64,000 bases of DNA, from NCBI RefSeq assembly GCF_003641185.1, contig NZ_CP032757.1, forward strand, positions 3,100,001 to 3,164,000, written 5' to 3'. The notes beneath the pieces are model-generated. The model searched no databases. It was not told where the DNA came from and saw only the letters and a program-made list of their open reading frames with translations. Within the stretch, counting starts at the first letter, position 1. Every line of letters begins with the position of its first letter. The DNA comes from Lactiplantibacillus pentosus (GTDB lineage: Bacteria; Bacillota; Bacilli; Lactobacillales; Lactobacillaceae). A program made the position numbers and the translations under genes. Of the stretch, positions 43,186 through 52,319 are shown one piece after another.

Positions 43186-44181
43186 CTATTCAAAATCTGA
43201 GTATCCCTGTGGGTGCTTCTGCGTCCAAAGCCATGAGGACCGAATAATTTCATGAACATCATCATAACGTGGTGTCCATTTTAATACATCCCGGGCCTTA
43301 CTGCTGGCCGCAACTAATGTATCTGGATCCCCTGCCCGCCGCGGACCAATTTTAGCAGGAATTTCGCGTCCAGTAACCTCACGTGCAGCTTCTAAAATTT
43401 GCCGATTAGAAAAGCCAGTTGAAGAACCGAGATTAAAGGCCGTACTGTCGTTTCCTTCATTCAAATAATTCAACGCCAACATATGTGCATCTGCTAAATC
43501 AATGACATGCACATAGTCACGTACATTGGTCCCGTCAGCCGTGTCGTAATCATCGCCAAAAATTTGTAATTCTGGGCGCGTCCCCTGTGCGACTTGCATA
43601 ATAATTGGAACCAGATGAGTCTCAGGGCCATGGTCCTCGCCAATACTGCCATCTAATTTGGCACCAGCAACATTGAAGTAGCGCAATGCAACAAATTTAA
43701 TGCCATAGGCGATATCAGCCCAATGCATGATTTCTTCCATCATGAGCTTGCTTGCCCCATAAGGATTGATTGGCTTTTGAACATCGCTCTCAGCCACTGG
43801 AATACGCTCAGGCGTCCCATATGTTGAAGCCGTTGAAGAGAATACAATCCGTTTAACACCGTGTGCTTGCATGACTTCCAGCAACGTGATCATCCCAACC
43901 GTGTTATTGTTAAAATACTTTAACGGTTTGACCATCGACTCTGGAACAACCGAAAAAGCTGCAAAGTGGATTACACCAGTGATGTCTTCTTCATCAAATA
44001 CATTGTCCAGAAACGCTTTATCCCGTACATCGCCACGATAAAAAGTTGCATCTGGATGAACTGCTTCCTGATGTCCTGTCACAAGATTGTCAATAACAAC
44101 AACCTTGTTCCCTTTTTCCACTAAATAATCAACAGTGTGAGAGCCGATATATCCGGCGCCACCTAACACTAAAATTGCCAT
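43186..44181 (-). CDS. galE: UDP-glucose 4-epimerase
   Basis: 331 aa, family length. NAD motif [19 protein letters not shown], catalytic Ser/Tyr/Lys in FSSTAST and [13 protein letters not shown], and C-terminal [17 protein letters not shown]. It interconverts UDP-glucose and UDP-galactose for the Leloir pathway and envelope sugars. Start with GGGGGAG upstream. It is not clustered with other gal genes, suggesting a housekeeping or exopolysaccharide role. Confidence 0.95.
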   Translation of the reverse strand: MAILVLGGAGYIGSHTVDYLVEKGNKVVVIDNLVTGHQEAVHPDATFYRGDVRDKAFLDNVFDEEDITGVIHFAAFSVVPESMVKPLKYFNNNTVGMITLLEVMQAHGVKRIVFSSTASTYGTPERIPVAESDVQKPINPYGASKLMMEEIMHWADIAYGIKFVALRYFNVAGAKLDGSIGEDHGPETHLVPIIMQVAQGTRPELQIFGDDYDTADGTNVRDYVHVIDLADAHMLALNYLNEGNDSTAFNLGSSTGFSNRQILEAAREVTGREIPAKIGPRRAGDPDTLVAASSKARDVLKWTPRYDDVHEIIRSSWLWTQKHPQGYSDFE

Positions 44182-44966
44182 CTTTTCTCCCCCAAATTGT
44201 CAAAAAATTCTGTCAGTTCACACGGATCTTCTGCACTTACACGTCTGTACTAGCTAAGACCGGTTGCTTTCCTCGTAGCGGCTGTGAGTTGTTTATTTCC
44301 ATGCCGAATTCTCGCCTCTCCTCGGTGTGCAGAATCGTTTGGCCTTCGTCATTTTCTTTATAACACGATAACTTTATCGGAAACAAGTAGCCCTTGTTAA
44401 CGATTTAGAAGCCTTGTCACATCAACGTTTTAACAACATTTTTTATATATTCATGAAAAAATTATCAAGTAAATATATCATCCTGAGGAGATTGTCACGT
44501 ACTTTTTTCCGATGAACTATGGCACGTGCCTGATTGTCTGAGAGCCGCTTTTGCTTTCCATATCAAAACAGCAAGTAGTGTAAACCAATGACTTTAACTG
44601 GTCAGAGCAGCTCGATAGCAACATGAATACAAGATGATGGTGCCAATCTTCACTATCTGTAAAGGCTGTCAGAGGATGTTTTAGGATTTTGTCATTTTAT
44701 AACTCTTGCACATAAGAATGTTAAATCCCCGCTTTTCATGAATGCCCCAAAAAAATAAATAAATATTAAAATGCACTCAGAACTTATAAAATGCGGGCTT
44801 CGCAATCGCTATGGCAAGCTCCAAATAACCGATTACATAGACATCATTCTTATATTTACCACGCATTTTCTGAAATAGAATTCACATTTAATTACTGCTC
44901 AAATCTAACAACCGAACGCTTAACAAACGACAGGATACCGGGAATCAGCTATCGATACGACTGTGC
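44182..44966. other. 785-bp region without a gene
   Basis: AT-rich around 44430-44490, with the galE leader at its left. I see no open frame with a ribosome site on either strand, no RNA gene and no repeat shared with the rest of the window. It ends at a terminator-type hairpin AAGCACTTC / GAAGTGCTT flanked by A7 and A6 (44967-45006), on the minus strand after the decayed gene at 45008. Confidence 0.5.
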
Positions 44967-45007
44967 AAAAAAAGCACTTCATAAGACAGCGAAGTGCTTC
45001 AAAAAAC

Positions 45008-45188
45008 AGTCAACAGGTTGGCTTTAAATAGCCCTTGATTCCCATTGTTCTCATCACCCATAACCACGAAATATGTGGCCACTTCATCGACGACGTGCTG
45101 GAAACTCAGGTAATTACCTTTAAATCCTTGCTTCCGGAACAAGCCAATAATTCGAATCATTTCACTTGTGTTACTTCTGTTGCTTTTT
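45008..45188 (-). pseudogene. Decayed copy of the 81-aa protein at 46174-46419
   Basis: Minus-strand reading gives ATEVTQ, then after a 1-bp deletion near 45165, EMIRIIGLFRKQGFKGNYLS, QHVVDEVATYFVVMGDENNG and NQGLFKANLLT. The intact gene reads the same with few changes. Frameshift and loss of the last ~15 residues show it is a pseudogene. Both copies flank the HAD phosphatase gene, implying a local duplication. Confidence 0.85.
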
Positions 45189-45227
45189 CAGTCAAAACAA
45201 TGAATAAGTGTTTAATGGATTACTGCT

Positions 45228-45992
45228 CTATTCAACACGGCAGTCGTTTCTATCACTTAAGTTTGAAATTAGTGCTGCTATGGATTCAGCATCTGGGGGG
45301 CATATTATGGCTTGGGGGACGGGTGCTAATTCGGGTTTACTAGTAACCCAAACTGCTTGCCGGGCACAACCTAACATGGTTCGATCATTTTCATCATTGC
45401 CAAAAGCAATATAGTGTTCAAAACCAATATTAGCCAAAGCGTGGGCCTTATTAATTCCTTGGGCAGTGATGTCCAAGCTTCCTTCACCACTATGTTCAAT
45501 GACGACTAGATCTAGTGTTATTAATAATCGCTTGATTCTTGCGCGCAGTACTGGAGCTAGATTTAATAAAATAACTTTAACCGGATCATTTAAAGAAGCT
45601 AATGGTTGGCGTTGGGCTAACCGTTGAGGATCAAGTTGACGTAAAATTGGATTGTCAGTAGAAACTTGACTGGCATAATTCCACGTGCCATCCATAACAT
45701 AATCTAAGTGGTGAATTTCTATGAGCTGCTTCAATTGTTGAACAGCAGCGGATGGTAATGGTTGGAGAACGGATAACTTTTCTGAAACCCGGGTCATAAC
45801 ACCATTACCACCAATTAAGGGCTGATGCTCAAATTCTGGGATAATGGGAAGTAAGTCGCGAATTGGTCGAGCAGACGCAAAGGCAACTTTATGGTGCGCT
45901 TGAATTAAGTAGGTTAGTGCCTGTGTAATGGGTAAGGCGATAGTCCGACCATCAAAACTTAACGTACCATCGATATCAAAAGCAAAATTCAT
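45228..45992 (-). CDS. Cof-type HAD-IIB sugar/FMN phosphatase
   Basis: 254 aa. HAD motif I FDIDGTLSF, motif II in AFASARP, and motif III/IV AFGNDENDRTM. The large cap between motifs II and III is the type IIB kind. Cytoplasmic phosphatases of this group act on sugar phosphates, FMN or PLP. Start with AAGGAG upstream. It sits between the 81-aa gene and its decayed copy. Confidence 0.9.
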   Translation of the reverse strand: MNFAFDIDGTLSFDGRTIALPITQALTYLIQAHHKVAFASARPIRDLLPIIPEFEHQPLIGGNGVMTRVSEKLSVLQPLPSAAVQQLKQLIEIHHLDYVMDGTWNYASQVSTDNPILRQLDPQRLAQRQPLASLNDPVKVILLNLAPVLRARIKRLLITLDLVVIEHSGEGSLDITAQGINKAHALANIGFEHYIAFGNDENDRTMLGCARQAVWVTSKPELAPVPQAIICPPDAESIAALISNLSDRNDCRVE

Positions 45993-46125
45993 GATTAACT
46001 CCTTAAATTAAGTGAATGTTCAACAATCTCATCTTTTGCGGGAATGGACAAAGATAATTATACGAATAATGTTGTTAAAAGGCTAGCTCTAATTTTGGTG
46101 ATGAAGTAAAGGCCAATTTAATAAC

Positions 46126-46162
46126 AGAAAAGACACAACAACCATACTCGGTCATTGTGTCT
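46126..46162 (-). terminator. Terminator of the 81-aa gene
   Basis: AGACACAA / TTGTGTCT stem followed by TTTCT on the minus strand. Confidence 0.65.
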
Positions 46163-46173
46163 CCAGAAACTTA

Positions 46174-46419
46174 TTATTTTGAACTTACGACATGGTCTTC
46201 ATCTAACATGTACTGAAACGCAATTTCACCAGTCAACAAGTCAATCTTAAATAACCCTTGATTACCGTTATTTTCATCGCCCATCACAACGAAGTACGAT
46301 GCGCCTTCGTCAGCGACATGTTGAAAACTCAGATAGTTTCCTTTGAAACCTTGCTTCCGGAACTGACTGATAATCCGAACCATTTCACGTTGTGTTACTT
46401 CACTTGTTGCTTCACTCAT
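46174..46419 (-). CDS. Conserved small protein, unknown function
   Basis: 81 aa from the ATG at 46419. A longer in-frame version would run through the DnaA-box cluster and has no better site; the GTGGA before 46419 is modest. Sequence: short N-terminal helix MSEATSEVTQREMVRIISQF, then strands NYLSFQHVADE, SYFVVMGDENNG and FKIDLLTGEIAFQYM, suggesting a small alpha+beta domain. Monocistronic. The decayed copy at 45008-45188 shows the family duplicates locally. Confidence 0.65.
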   Translation of the reverse strand: MSEATSEVTQREMVRIISQFRKQGFKGNYLSFQHVADEGASYFVVMGDENNGNQGLFKIDLLTGEIAFQYMLDEDHVVSSK

Positions 46420-46500
46420 TTTTCCACTTAACCCCGCAATCAATTTCTCTTCTTTACTAACAAACTTGTTGATAACTTCTATGCCGTAAAAGTTATGCAC

Positions 46501-46574
46501 TGTGGATAATTTAATTAACCACAATTTTCATCTTTTTCACCGCTTATCCCCAGATAATGCTTAACTTACCCACA
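46501..46574. promoter_or_regulatory. Cluster of four DnaA-box-like 9-mers
   Basis: TGTGGATAA (46501-46509, perfect box), TTAACCACA (46515-46523), TTATCCCCA (46544-46552) and TTACCCACA (46566-46574), the last three each one mismatch from TTATCCACA. The first two form an inverted pair. The cluster lies between the 81-aa gene and the methyltransferase gene, in AT-rich DNA. Confidence 0.6.
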
Positions 46575-46619
46575 AATAGGCGGTGTTATTAACAATTATT
46601 CTTATTCTCTTTTTAATCT

Positions 46620-47357
46620 CTATTTTGCCGTGTTACTTGTTGGCTTATTGCCAGCGACCACGTAACTATCAGTTAGCGGGGTCGCCCACCAACCGTTAAA
46701 TCCCAAACTCATTGACTGGGTGATTTGCAAGCCAGCGTCTTGAAAGACCTGACCGTACTCGTTGATATTGCGACCCGTATCAATGATCATCAGATGACCA
46801 CCCGGTTTTAGAACCCGAATGGCTTCCTTGACAGCATTGATCCGAGCTTGTTCATTCTTAATATTATGGATGGCAAAGCTGGACGTTACCACATCAAAGC
46901 TCGCGTTTGGGAAGTCTAGTTTAGCCATGTCCCCAGTCACCAAATCAACTCGATTGGCTAGGCCAAGGTCCTCCACGTTCTTTTGCGTCACGGCCATCTT
47001 ATTATGTGATTGGTCCCGCGACAACCACAAATCCAAGCCCGTTACTTTCCCGGCTGGGCCTAACTGCTGTGCAATCCGAGTCAACAGTGCGCCCCGACCA
47101 CAGCCTAAATCTAAGACCTGACTGTCCGGTTTTAAATTTAAGCGGTGCATCGCCTCATCAAACAACTGGTACTTCCCCTGTGCCGTGGTATGCAAAAAAA
47201 TCAACGCACCCAAAAATAATATAATTCCTAGCGTCATTTCAATGCCAATCGGATAGTTCAACCGATTTACGTAGGCATGCAACAGTAGTCCCACACCAAA
47301 AACGGTATAGATCAGTAGTGCAAACGGCGCATCGACCCCGTACCTTTTAATATTCAT
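46620..47357 (-). CDS. Membrane-anchored class I SAM methyltransferase
   Basis: 245 aa from the ATG at 47357 with GGGGGA upstream. Two N-terminal helices (PFALLIYTVFGVGLLLHAYV and GIEMTLGIILFLGALIFLHT) then a Rossmann methyltransferase: VLDLGCGRGALLTRIAQQLG (motif I), GLDLW, VTGDM and PNASFDVVTSSFAIHNI. UbiE/MenG-like core. Acceptor unknown, probably a membrane lipid or membrane-bound small molecule. Confidence 0.87.
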   Translation of the reverse strand: MNIKRYGVDAPFALLIYTVFGVGLLLHAYVNRLNYPIGIEMTLGIILFLGALIFLHTTAQGKYQLFDEAMHRLNLKPDSQVLDLGCGRGALLTRIAQQLGPAGKVTGLDLWLSRDQSHNKMAVTQKNVEDLGLANRVDLVTGDMAKLDFPNASFDVVTSSFAIHNIKNEQARINAVKEAIRVLKPGGHLMIIDTGRNINEYGQVFQDAGLQITQSMSLGFNGWWATPLTDSYVVAGNKPTSNTAK

Positions 47358-47547
47358 CCAGCTTTGTCCCCCTTTAAATCCCCAAACCTGCAAGCAATAC
47401 GCCACCATCATTGATCGTAATTGATTTTATCTAAATATATAAGGCCGGTTACTTTCTGAAACAAAAAGTTTAGTTTTCAATTCAGCACTCAGCGTCCATT
47501 TGCCACCAACTGTCAACCCCATCACACGTTATCCGACCTCAGCGCCC

Positions 47548-47580
47548 AAAAAAGCACTCCCCTGAGACAGCGGAGTGCTC
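47548..47580 (-). terminator. Terminator of gpmA
   Basis: AGCACTCC / GGAGTGCT stem with T6 following on the minus strand. Confidence 0.85.
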
Positions 47581-47605
47581 CAAAATCAGTAAATAACTAT
47601 TTAAA

Positions 47606-48298
47606 TTATTTGCCTAACTTTTCCTTGCCAAGAACCTTTAACTTTTCATCAAAGTCATAGACAACTGGTTCACCAGTAGCCATTTCAAGGTTCATGATAT
47701 CATCATCACTGATTTGTTCGATATACTTGCTCAAAGCACGTAATGAGTTACCGTGGGCAGCAATGATTACATTCTTGCCGTCTAATAACTTAGGTGCGAT
47801 TTGGTCTTCCCAAAACGGCATAACGCGTTCCAAGGTAACCTTCAAGTTTTCACCACCAGGGACGATGTTAGGGTCTAAGTCAGCGTAACGACGATCGTTA
47901 ACAGCTGAACCTTCATCATCGGCACTCAATAATGGAGGTAAAACATCGTATGAACGACGCCAGATATGAACTTGGTCATCACCGTATTTTTCAGCGGTTT
48001 CCTTCTTGTTCAATCCTTGTAATGCACCATAATGACGTTCGTTTAAACGCCAAGTCTTGGTTTCAGGAATCCAAAGTTGGTCGGATTCTTCAAGAACATA
48101 GTGCAAAGTCTTGATGGCACGAGTCAAAACTGAAGTGAAGGCGTAATCGAATTGTAAGCCTGCTTCTTTAACTTTTTGACCAGCAGCCTTAGCTTCTTCA
48201 ACACCCTTTTCGCTTAAATCAACGTCAACCCAACCAGTAAATTGGTTAGATAAGTTCCATTCACTTTGACCGTGACGAATCAATACTAATTTTGCCAT
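47606..48298 (-). CDS. gpmA: 2,3-bisphosphoglycerate-dependent phosphoglycerate mutase
   Basis: 230 aa. N-terminal [20 protein letters not shown] with the phospho-histidine, [11 protein letters not shown] and [15 protein letters not shown] with the second catalytic His are all standard. It interconverts 3- and 2-phosphoglycerate in glycolysis. Strong codon bias (many TTC/GAC/GGT-type preferred codons) suits a highly expressed enzyme. Monocistronic. Confidence 0.96.
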   Translation of the reverse strand: MAKLVLIRHGQSEWNLSNQFTGWVDVDLSEKGVEEAKAAGQKVKEAGLQFDYAFTSVLTRAIKTLHYVLEESDQLWIPETKTWRLNERHYGALQGLNKKETAEKYGDDQVHIWRRSYDVLPPLLSADDEGSAVNDRRYADLDPNIVPGGENLKVTLERVMPFWEDQIAPKLLDGKNVIIAAHGNSLRALSKYIEQISDDDIMNLEMATGEPVVYDFDEKLKVLGKEKLGK

Positions 48299-48373
48299 AG
48301 CAGTTAATGACCTCTTTCTTAAGTTATTTACTCACCCTATTTTACACTGAAAAAGCGAAAAATCAAAACAATA

Positions 48374-49447
48374 TCAGTGCTTATTTTCAGAATCCGGGTG
48401 GAAAGTAATCGTTTTTTTCAGATTAATATTGGGGCGCGGCCGGTGAACCGGTTTCACACCGATAATATCTAAAATAAAGTTAAAAATCGGCACACCGACA
48501 ATCAGTCCCCAGACTCCGAATAAGCGTTCACTCACCAGTAAGACGACGAACGTGTAAAAAATCGGTAATTCCGTCCGACTCGACATGAATTTTGGATTCA
48601 ACACGTAGGCTTCCAGCGCGTGCACCACGAGAATCATCAGTAACATGTAGACAACGTAGCGTAAACCGCCGACTGAATAAGCAATCAAGCTCAGTGGGAC
48701 GACTGAGATGATCACACCGGCGACCGGAATCAGGCTGAGAATAAAAATCATCAAACCTAAACTAATCAGTTGCGGCATTTTCAAGATTGCCATGAACGCC
48801 ACGGTAATCACCGTATTCACGATGGCAATCAGGAACTGTGCTTCCAAGACGACGCCAAAGCTGTTCACGAACTTTTTGGCGAAGAAATAGACATCCTGGA
48901 AGAACCAGCCAAACGTGCTCGTCAAAAAACGCTTTGTAAAGACCCGCATCTGGTGATCTTCAATTGTAAAGAAGAAGCTCAGAATAAAGGACAGGAAGAA
49001 CGTCAATCCCATGTTACCGATATTGGTAATGTACTGGAAAACAACTGAGATCCCACCCTTCAGTTGTTTAAGTAAGTCAGATTCTTGAAAATACGACGTC
49101 ACCCACGTCAACAATTGGTTCGTGTCATGTGACGGATTCTGATAGAAGCGGTAGACCGATTCAAAGGTCAAAAAAGTCTGCTTGATCAATTGCGGCAAAT
49201 AGATCGATACCGCAAAATAAATTCCCAATATCACGAGCGCATAGATGACGATCACGATCAGCGTCGGCGGTAGTTTGACCCATCGCCGAATGGCCCGAAC
49301 GAGTCGCGTCACCAAAAAAGTAAAGATAAACGTTAATAGTATGATACTCATCATACTTGAAGCTAAGTACAGTGTTAACACAATCAGCGCTAATACGAAT
49401 GCGCGCCGCCAACGCACATTTCGAATTAGTTGCGACCAAAATTCCAC
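48374..49447 (-). CDS. AI-2E family (TqsA/YdiK-like) membrane protein
   Basis: 357 aa from the GTG at 49447, preceded by GAGGGGTGG; the longer in-frame ATG at 49480 has no ribosome site. Eight or so helices, with the family's VIVIYALVILGIYFAVSIYL and ALEAYVLNPKFMSSRTELPI segments. Members are putative transporters; some act as Na+/H+ antiporters or export AI-2. Role here unassigned. Confidence 0.88.
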   Translation of the reverse strand: MEFWSQLIRNVRWRRAFVLALIVLTLYLASSMMSIILLTFIFTFLVTRLVRAIRRWVKLPPTLIVIVIYALVILGIYFAVSIYLPQLIKQTFLTFESVYRFYQNPSHDTNQLLTWVTSYFQESDLLKQLKGGISVVFQYITNIGNMGLTFFLSFILSFFFTIEDHQMRVFTKRFLTSTFGWFFQDVYFFAKKFVNSFGVVLEAQFLIAIVNTVITVAFMAILKMPQLISLGLMIFILSLIPVAGVIISVVPLSLIAYSVGGLRYVVYMLLMILVVHALEAYVLNPKFMSSRTELPIFYTFVVLLVSERLFGVWGLIVGVPIFNFILDIIGVKPVHRPRPNINLKKTITFHPDSENKH

Positions 49448-49530
49448 AAAATCCACCCCTCTGCTATCCCATACGTCCATTTTAACGGAAAGCGGCCCTA
49501 ATAAACATCAAAAGGCTGTAACGTTCCCAT

Positions 49531-49577
49531 AAAAAAAGCGTAAAGTTTATCACTAATCACTTGATAAACTTCACGCG
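49531..49577 (-). terminator. Terminator of the ROK gene
   Basis: CGTGAAGTTTATCA / TGATAAACTTTACG stem followed by T7 on the minus strand. Confidence 0.85.
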
Positions 49578-49602
49578 TTCGTTTAAATGGACACTTGATT
49601 AC

Positions 49603-50757
49603 TCATGAGAACTGCATTTTTAAGCTTTCCAAACCTAACGCTTGATGAATGATGACCGACGCGCCACCCAATAGCGCTGCGGATTGCACATTCTTCGTCG
49701 CAATGATTGGCACCTGCCGACTTGGTGACGTCAACTTCGCCGTGTTATCACGAATATCCGTCAATAGTTGTGGCAAGATCTCCAAGACCGTCGTGTTTAG
49801 GACGACCACGTCCGGCGCAAAGGCAGTGGAAACGTTGGCAATCACCTTGGACAGGTAGTAAACGAAGTCATCGAAGACTGCCGTCACTTCTTTATTATGA
49901 TTGATATAATCATGCTTGACCGTCGTCAAATCGAGCCGGTCCACCTGTTTGATTTCCTTGAGCCGTGCCCATAAGGCTTTTTCGGACGCATAGTCATTGT
50001 AGGAAGCCATATGATTCTCGACACGCCGGTCCTCTAATAGCGCGGTCCCAACTTCACCAGCTTCACCCTCATGTCCAGAGTAAAGCCGTGAGTCAGCCAC
50101 GATACCAGCATGAATTTGGTCACGAACAACGACGGAGACCACGTTGTCAAAGATTTCGTTGTCGTGAAAGTCCCGTTCAAATACGGCCGTTAAGTTAGCT
50201 TTCTTTTCCAGTACCACTGGGATCCGTAATTTATCCCGTAAGTACTTCGCTAAATCAAAGTGGGTCAGGCCCTTGATTGGCGTCTTTAAAATCTTATTTT
50301 CATAGATAATGCCATCCAGCGCGATTGCAACCCCCATTAAGCCATGAATCGTGCCATAGTCGTCAACATTCCGTAATTGATCTTCAATCAGGTCGATGAC
50401 ATCCGTTAACGTCATATCGCTGGTCTTGAAGCTTTGGAAGTGCAGGATTTTCCCGTTTAAACGGGAATACATCAATTTGATGGCGTCGGCCGACATATCA
50501 ATACTTGCCACAAAGCCGTAATTGACGTTCAACTCGGCCATTACCGGCTTACGGCCACCGTTCTTCGTGCTGACCCCGCAACCAATCTCCTTAATGAACT
50601 GGGTGCGAAGTAATTGGTTATAAATGTCTGATACCGTTACCTTATTCAAACTCAGATTCCGTGAAATTTGGCTCCGGCTGATTGGTCCTTCGTTAATAAC
50701 CTGCTGCAGAACTTGCTTCTCATTCGTACTGCGCATCACATGTTTATTAATAATCAT
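49603..50757 (-). CDS. ROK-family transcriptional regulator (XylR/NagC type)
   Basis: 384 aa. N-terminal winged helix (VLQQVINEGPISRSQISRNL, then LNKVTVSDIYNQLL) followed by an actin-like ROK domain (GFVASIDMSADAIKL, VVVRDQIHAGIVADSRLYSG, EAGEVGTALL). The ROK domain normally binds a sugar or sugar phosphate. No sugar operon is adjacent, so the regulon is elsewhere. The ribosome site before the ATG at 50757 is weak; another ATG seven codons later is possible. Confidence 0.88.
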   Translation of the reverse strand: MIINKHVMRSTNEKQVLQQVINEGPISRSQISRNLSLNKVTVSDIYNQLLRTQFIKEIGCGVSTKNGGRKPVMAELNVNYGFVASIDMSADAIKLMYSRLNGKILHFQSFKTSDMTLTDVIDLIEDQLRNVDDYGTIHGLMGVAIALDGIIYENKILKTPIKGLTHFDLAKYLRDKLRIPVVLEKKANLTAVFERDFHDNEIFDNVVSVVVRDQIHAGIVADSRLYSGHEGEAGEVGTALLEDRRVENHMASYNDYASEKALWARLKEIKQVDRLDLTTVKHDYINHNKEVTAVFDDFVYYLSKVIANVSTAFAPDVVVLNTTVLEILPQLLTDIRDNTAKLTSPSRQVPIIATKNVQSAALLGGASVIIHQALGLESLKMQFS

Positions 50758-51041
50758 ACTGAATCTCGATGTCCACCGTTGACATCCGGATTACTTTGCC
50801 AAATCACGCTGATTGGGCCTGCCATTAATCCACTGGTCAACGGGCACCTTAACCCCCTAATCTGTTAATATTCTATAGCATCAAACAAAAATAGTACACA
50901 AAATAGTCATTTTTATACCTATTTTGACATATATGCGTTAAAAAAAGGTCAATACCGATATAAAATGACCGCCCCCGTAAAACAAACCGTAATGAACGGA
51001 AACACTCCGTCCTTACTCCTACATTCTATAACAGTTTTTAT
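50758..51041. other. Intergenic, regulatory only
   Basis: Leader of the ROK gene and space before the next terminator. AT-rich, with GGTCA / TGACC pairs at 50948-50970 as a weak hairpin. No gene seen. Confidence 0.4.
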
Positions 51042-51090
51042 AAAAAAATCACCGATTCACACCTAAAAGTAGGTGTTTTATCGATGATTG
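51042..51090 (-). terminator. Terminator of the repeat-bearing membrane protein gene
   Basis: AATCATCGAT / ATCGGTGATT outer and CACCT / AGGTG inner stem with T7 on the minus strand. Confidence 0.8.
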
Positions 51091-51127
51091 TTAATTGAGC
51101 TTCCATACCGCTATTATTTTGCTTATA

Positions 51128-52177
51128 TCACTGCAACGACTTTGCCGCTTGTGCGATCGACATATGCTGTGAACTCGCCTGTTGAAGAATCGCTTCAATC
51201 TGGGCATCCGTGTACTGACTAGCATCAAAACCAGCTTGTGATAATTCATCACGGGTTGCCTGGATCTGGTCCGACGACTGATTCATCGTTTTGACCGCCT
51301 GAGCTAAGGACAAGTGTTGTGCCGCCGCGCGTTGAATAATGGCCTGAATCTCAGCATCACTATACTGACTAGCATCCACACCCTGTTCATTCAATTCCGC
51401 CCGGGTCGCTTGAATCTGATTGCTACTAGAACTGGCACTCGGACTAGTTGTACCTGAAGTCCCATTAGTCACAGATGCCGTGGTTGACGACGAACTGGAG
51501 CTAGCCTGCGAGTTCTGCTTAGTCTGCCCATTTTGAGACGGTGATGATTGTGCGCCGCTCGTCCCAGCAATCGATTGGGCCGTGTTTGGCAAAGCTGGCA
51601 CTGATCCCGTCAACGTCTTAAGTGAAGCGTTGTTTTGTTTGCGGAGCGTCAGCACGTTCTTGCGAATATCCTGATAATACCGCTGCTTGAACGTTTTGTC
51701 TTTTAATAAGGTCGCAATTACAACGTTCGAGTCAGTAAACTCATTCGCCTTGTTCAGCGTTAAGGCCTGCTGATACTGTTGTTGATACGTCTTGCGTTTA
51801 TCCTGAATCTTCTGCAATAAAGTCAACTGTTCGCGAGCTTGCTGAATCAGAGTCGTTGACCCGTGCTTAGTCGTCTTAACGGTCGTGAAGTCTTGTTTGG
51901 CCGCACTAAACTTCCGATTGTTCATCGCTTGCGTGCCATCCACGAAAGTCTGGGTCTGCGTCAAATAGCGCTGAGCCGTCGCATTGCTAGCCCGTGTCCG
52001 CGAAGCGTGCGTAAAACTCGTCTCAGCCAACGAATAATCGTGATTTTTCAGCGCCCGTTCACCCGTCCGCATCTCATCAGCATAGGATTCTTCTTGCAAC
52101 CGATAACGTGTGTAAGAGTAACTACCGACCCCCACGGCGATAATTACCGCAAACACGATCCACATCCATCTCTTCAT
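51128..52177 (-). CDS. Membrane-anchored protein with helical and tandem 45-aa C-terminal repeats
   Basis: 349 aa from the ATG at 52177 (GGGGGTG upstream). One N-terminal helix ([20 protein letters not shown]), a helical region with TPR-like pairs ([35 protein letters not shown]) to about residue 190, a Ser/Thr-rich linker (about 215-255), then two repeats of ~45 residues: [20 protein letters not shown] and [20 protein letters not shown]. Extracellular by the single anchor. Unknown function; possibly cell-wall binding. Divergent from cfa. Confidence 0.7.
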   Translation of the reverse strand: MKRWMWIVFAVIIAVGVGSYSYTRYRLQEESYADEMRTGERALKNHDYSLAETSFTHASRTRASNATAQRYLTQTQTFVDGTQAMNNRKFSAAKQDFTTVKTTKHGSTTLIQQAREQLTLLQKIQDKRKTYQQQYQQALTLNKANEFTDSNVVIATLLKDKTFKQRYYQDIRKNVLTLRKQNNASLKTLTGSVPALPNTAQSIAGTSGAQSSPSQNGQTKQNSQASSSSSSTTASVTNGTSGTTSPSASSSSNQIQATRAELNEQGVDASQYSDAEIQAIIQRAAAQHLSLAQAVKTMNQSSDQIQATRDELSQAGFDASQYTDAQIEAILQQASSQHMSIAQAAKSLQ

Positions 52178-52222
52178 CACGACACCCCCATTAGCTGATT
52201 TTCCAATTAATTTATTATACCA

Positions 52223-52234
52223 TGTTTGCAAACA
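52223..52234. promoter_or_regulatory. Palindrome between divergent genes
   Basis: TGTTTGCAAACA, a perfect 12-bp palindrome between cfa and the membrane protein gene, next to a minus-strand TATAAT (52214-52219). Possible shared operator; no regulator can be named. Confidence 0.4.
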
Positions 52235-52253
52235 ACCTCGCGATTCGTTGTGC

Positions 52254-52282
52254 TTACAAAACCATTTTCATAGGCGTATAAT
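52254..52282 (+). promoter_or_regulatory. Promoter of cfa
   Basis: TTACAA (52254-52259), 17-bp spacer, TATAAT (52277-52282), 38 bp before the start codon. Confidence 0.55.
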
Positions 52283-52319
52283 AATTAATGTATTTTACGA
52301 AGAAAGGATCCTTATTGCA

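Noticed and set aside
44182..44966. Search for a riboswitch, T-box or RNA gene in the longest gene-free stretch
   Set aside because: No T-box AGGGTGG-type motif, no conserved riboswitch core and no tRNA-like fold was seen; only AT-rich sequence.
45035..45343. 102-codon plus-strand frame
   Set aside because: It is antisense to the decayed copy of the 81-aa gene and to the HAD gene and has no ribosome site.
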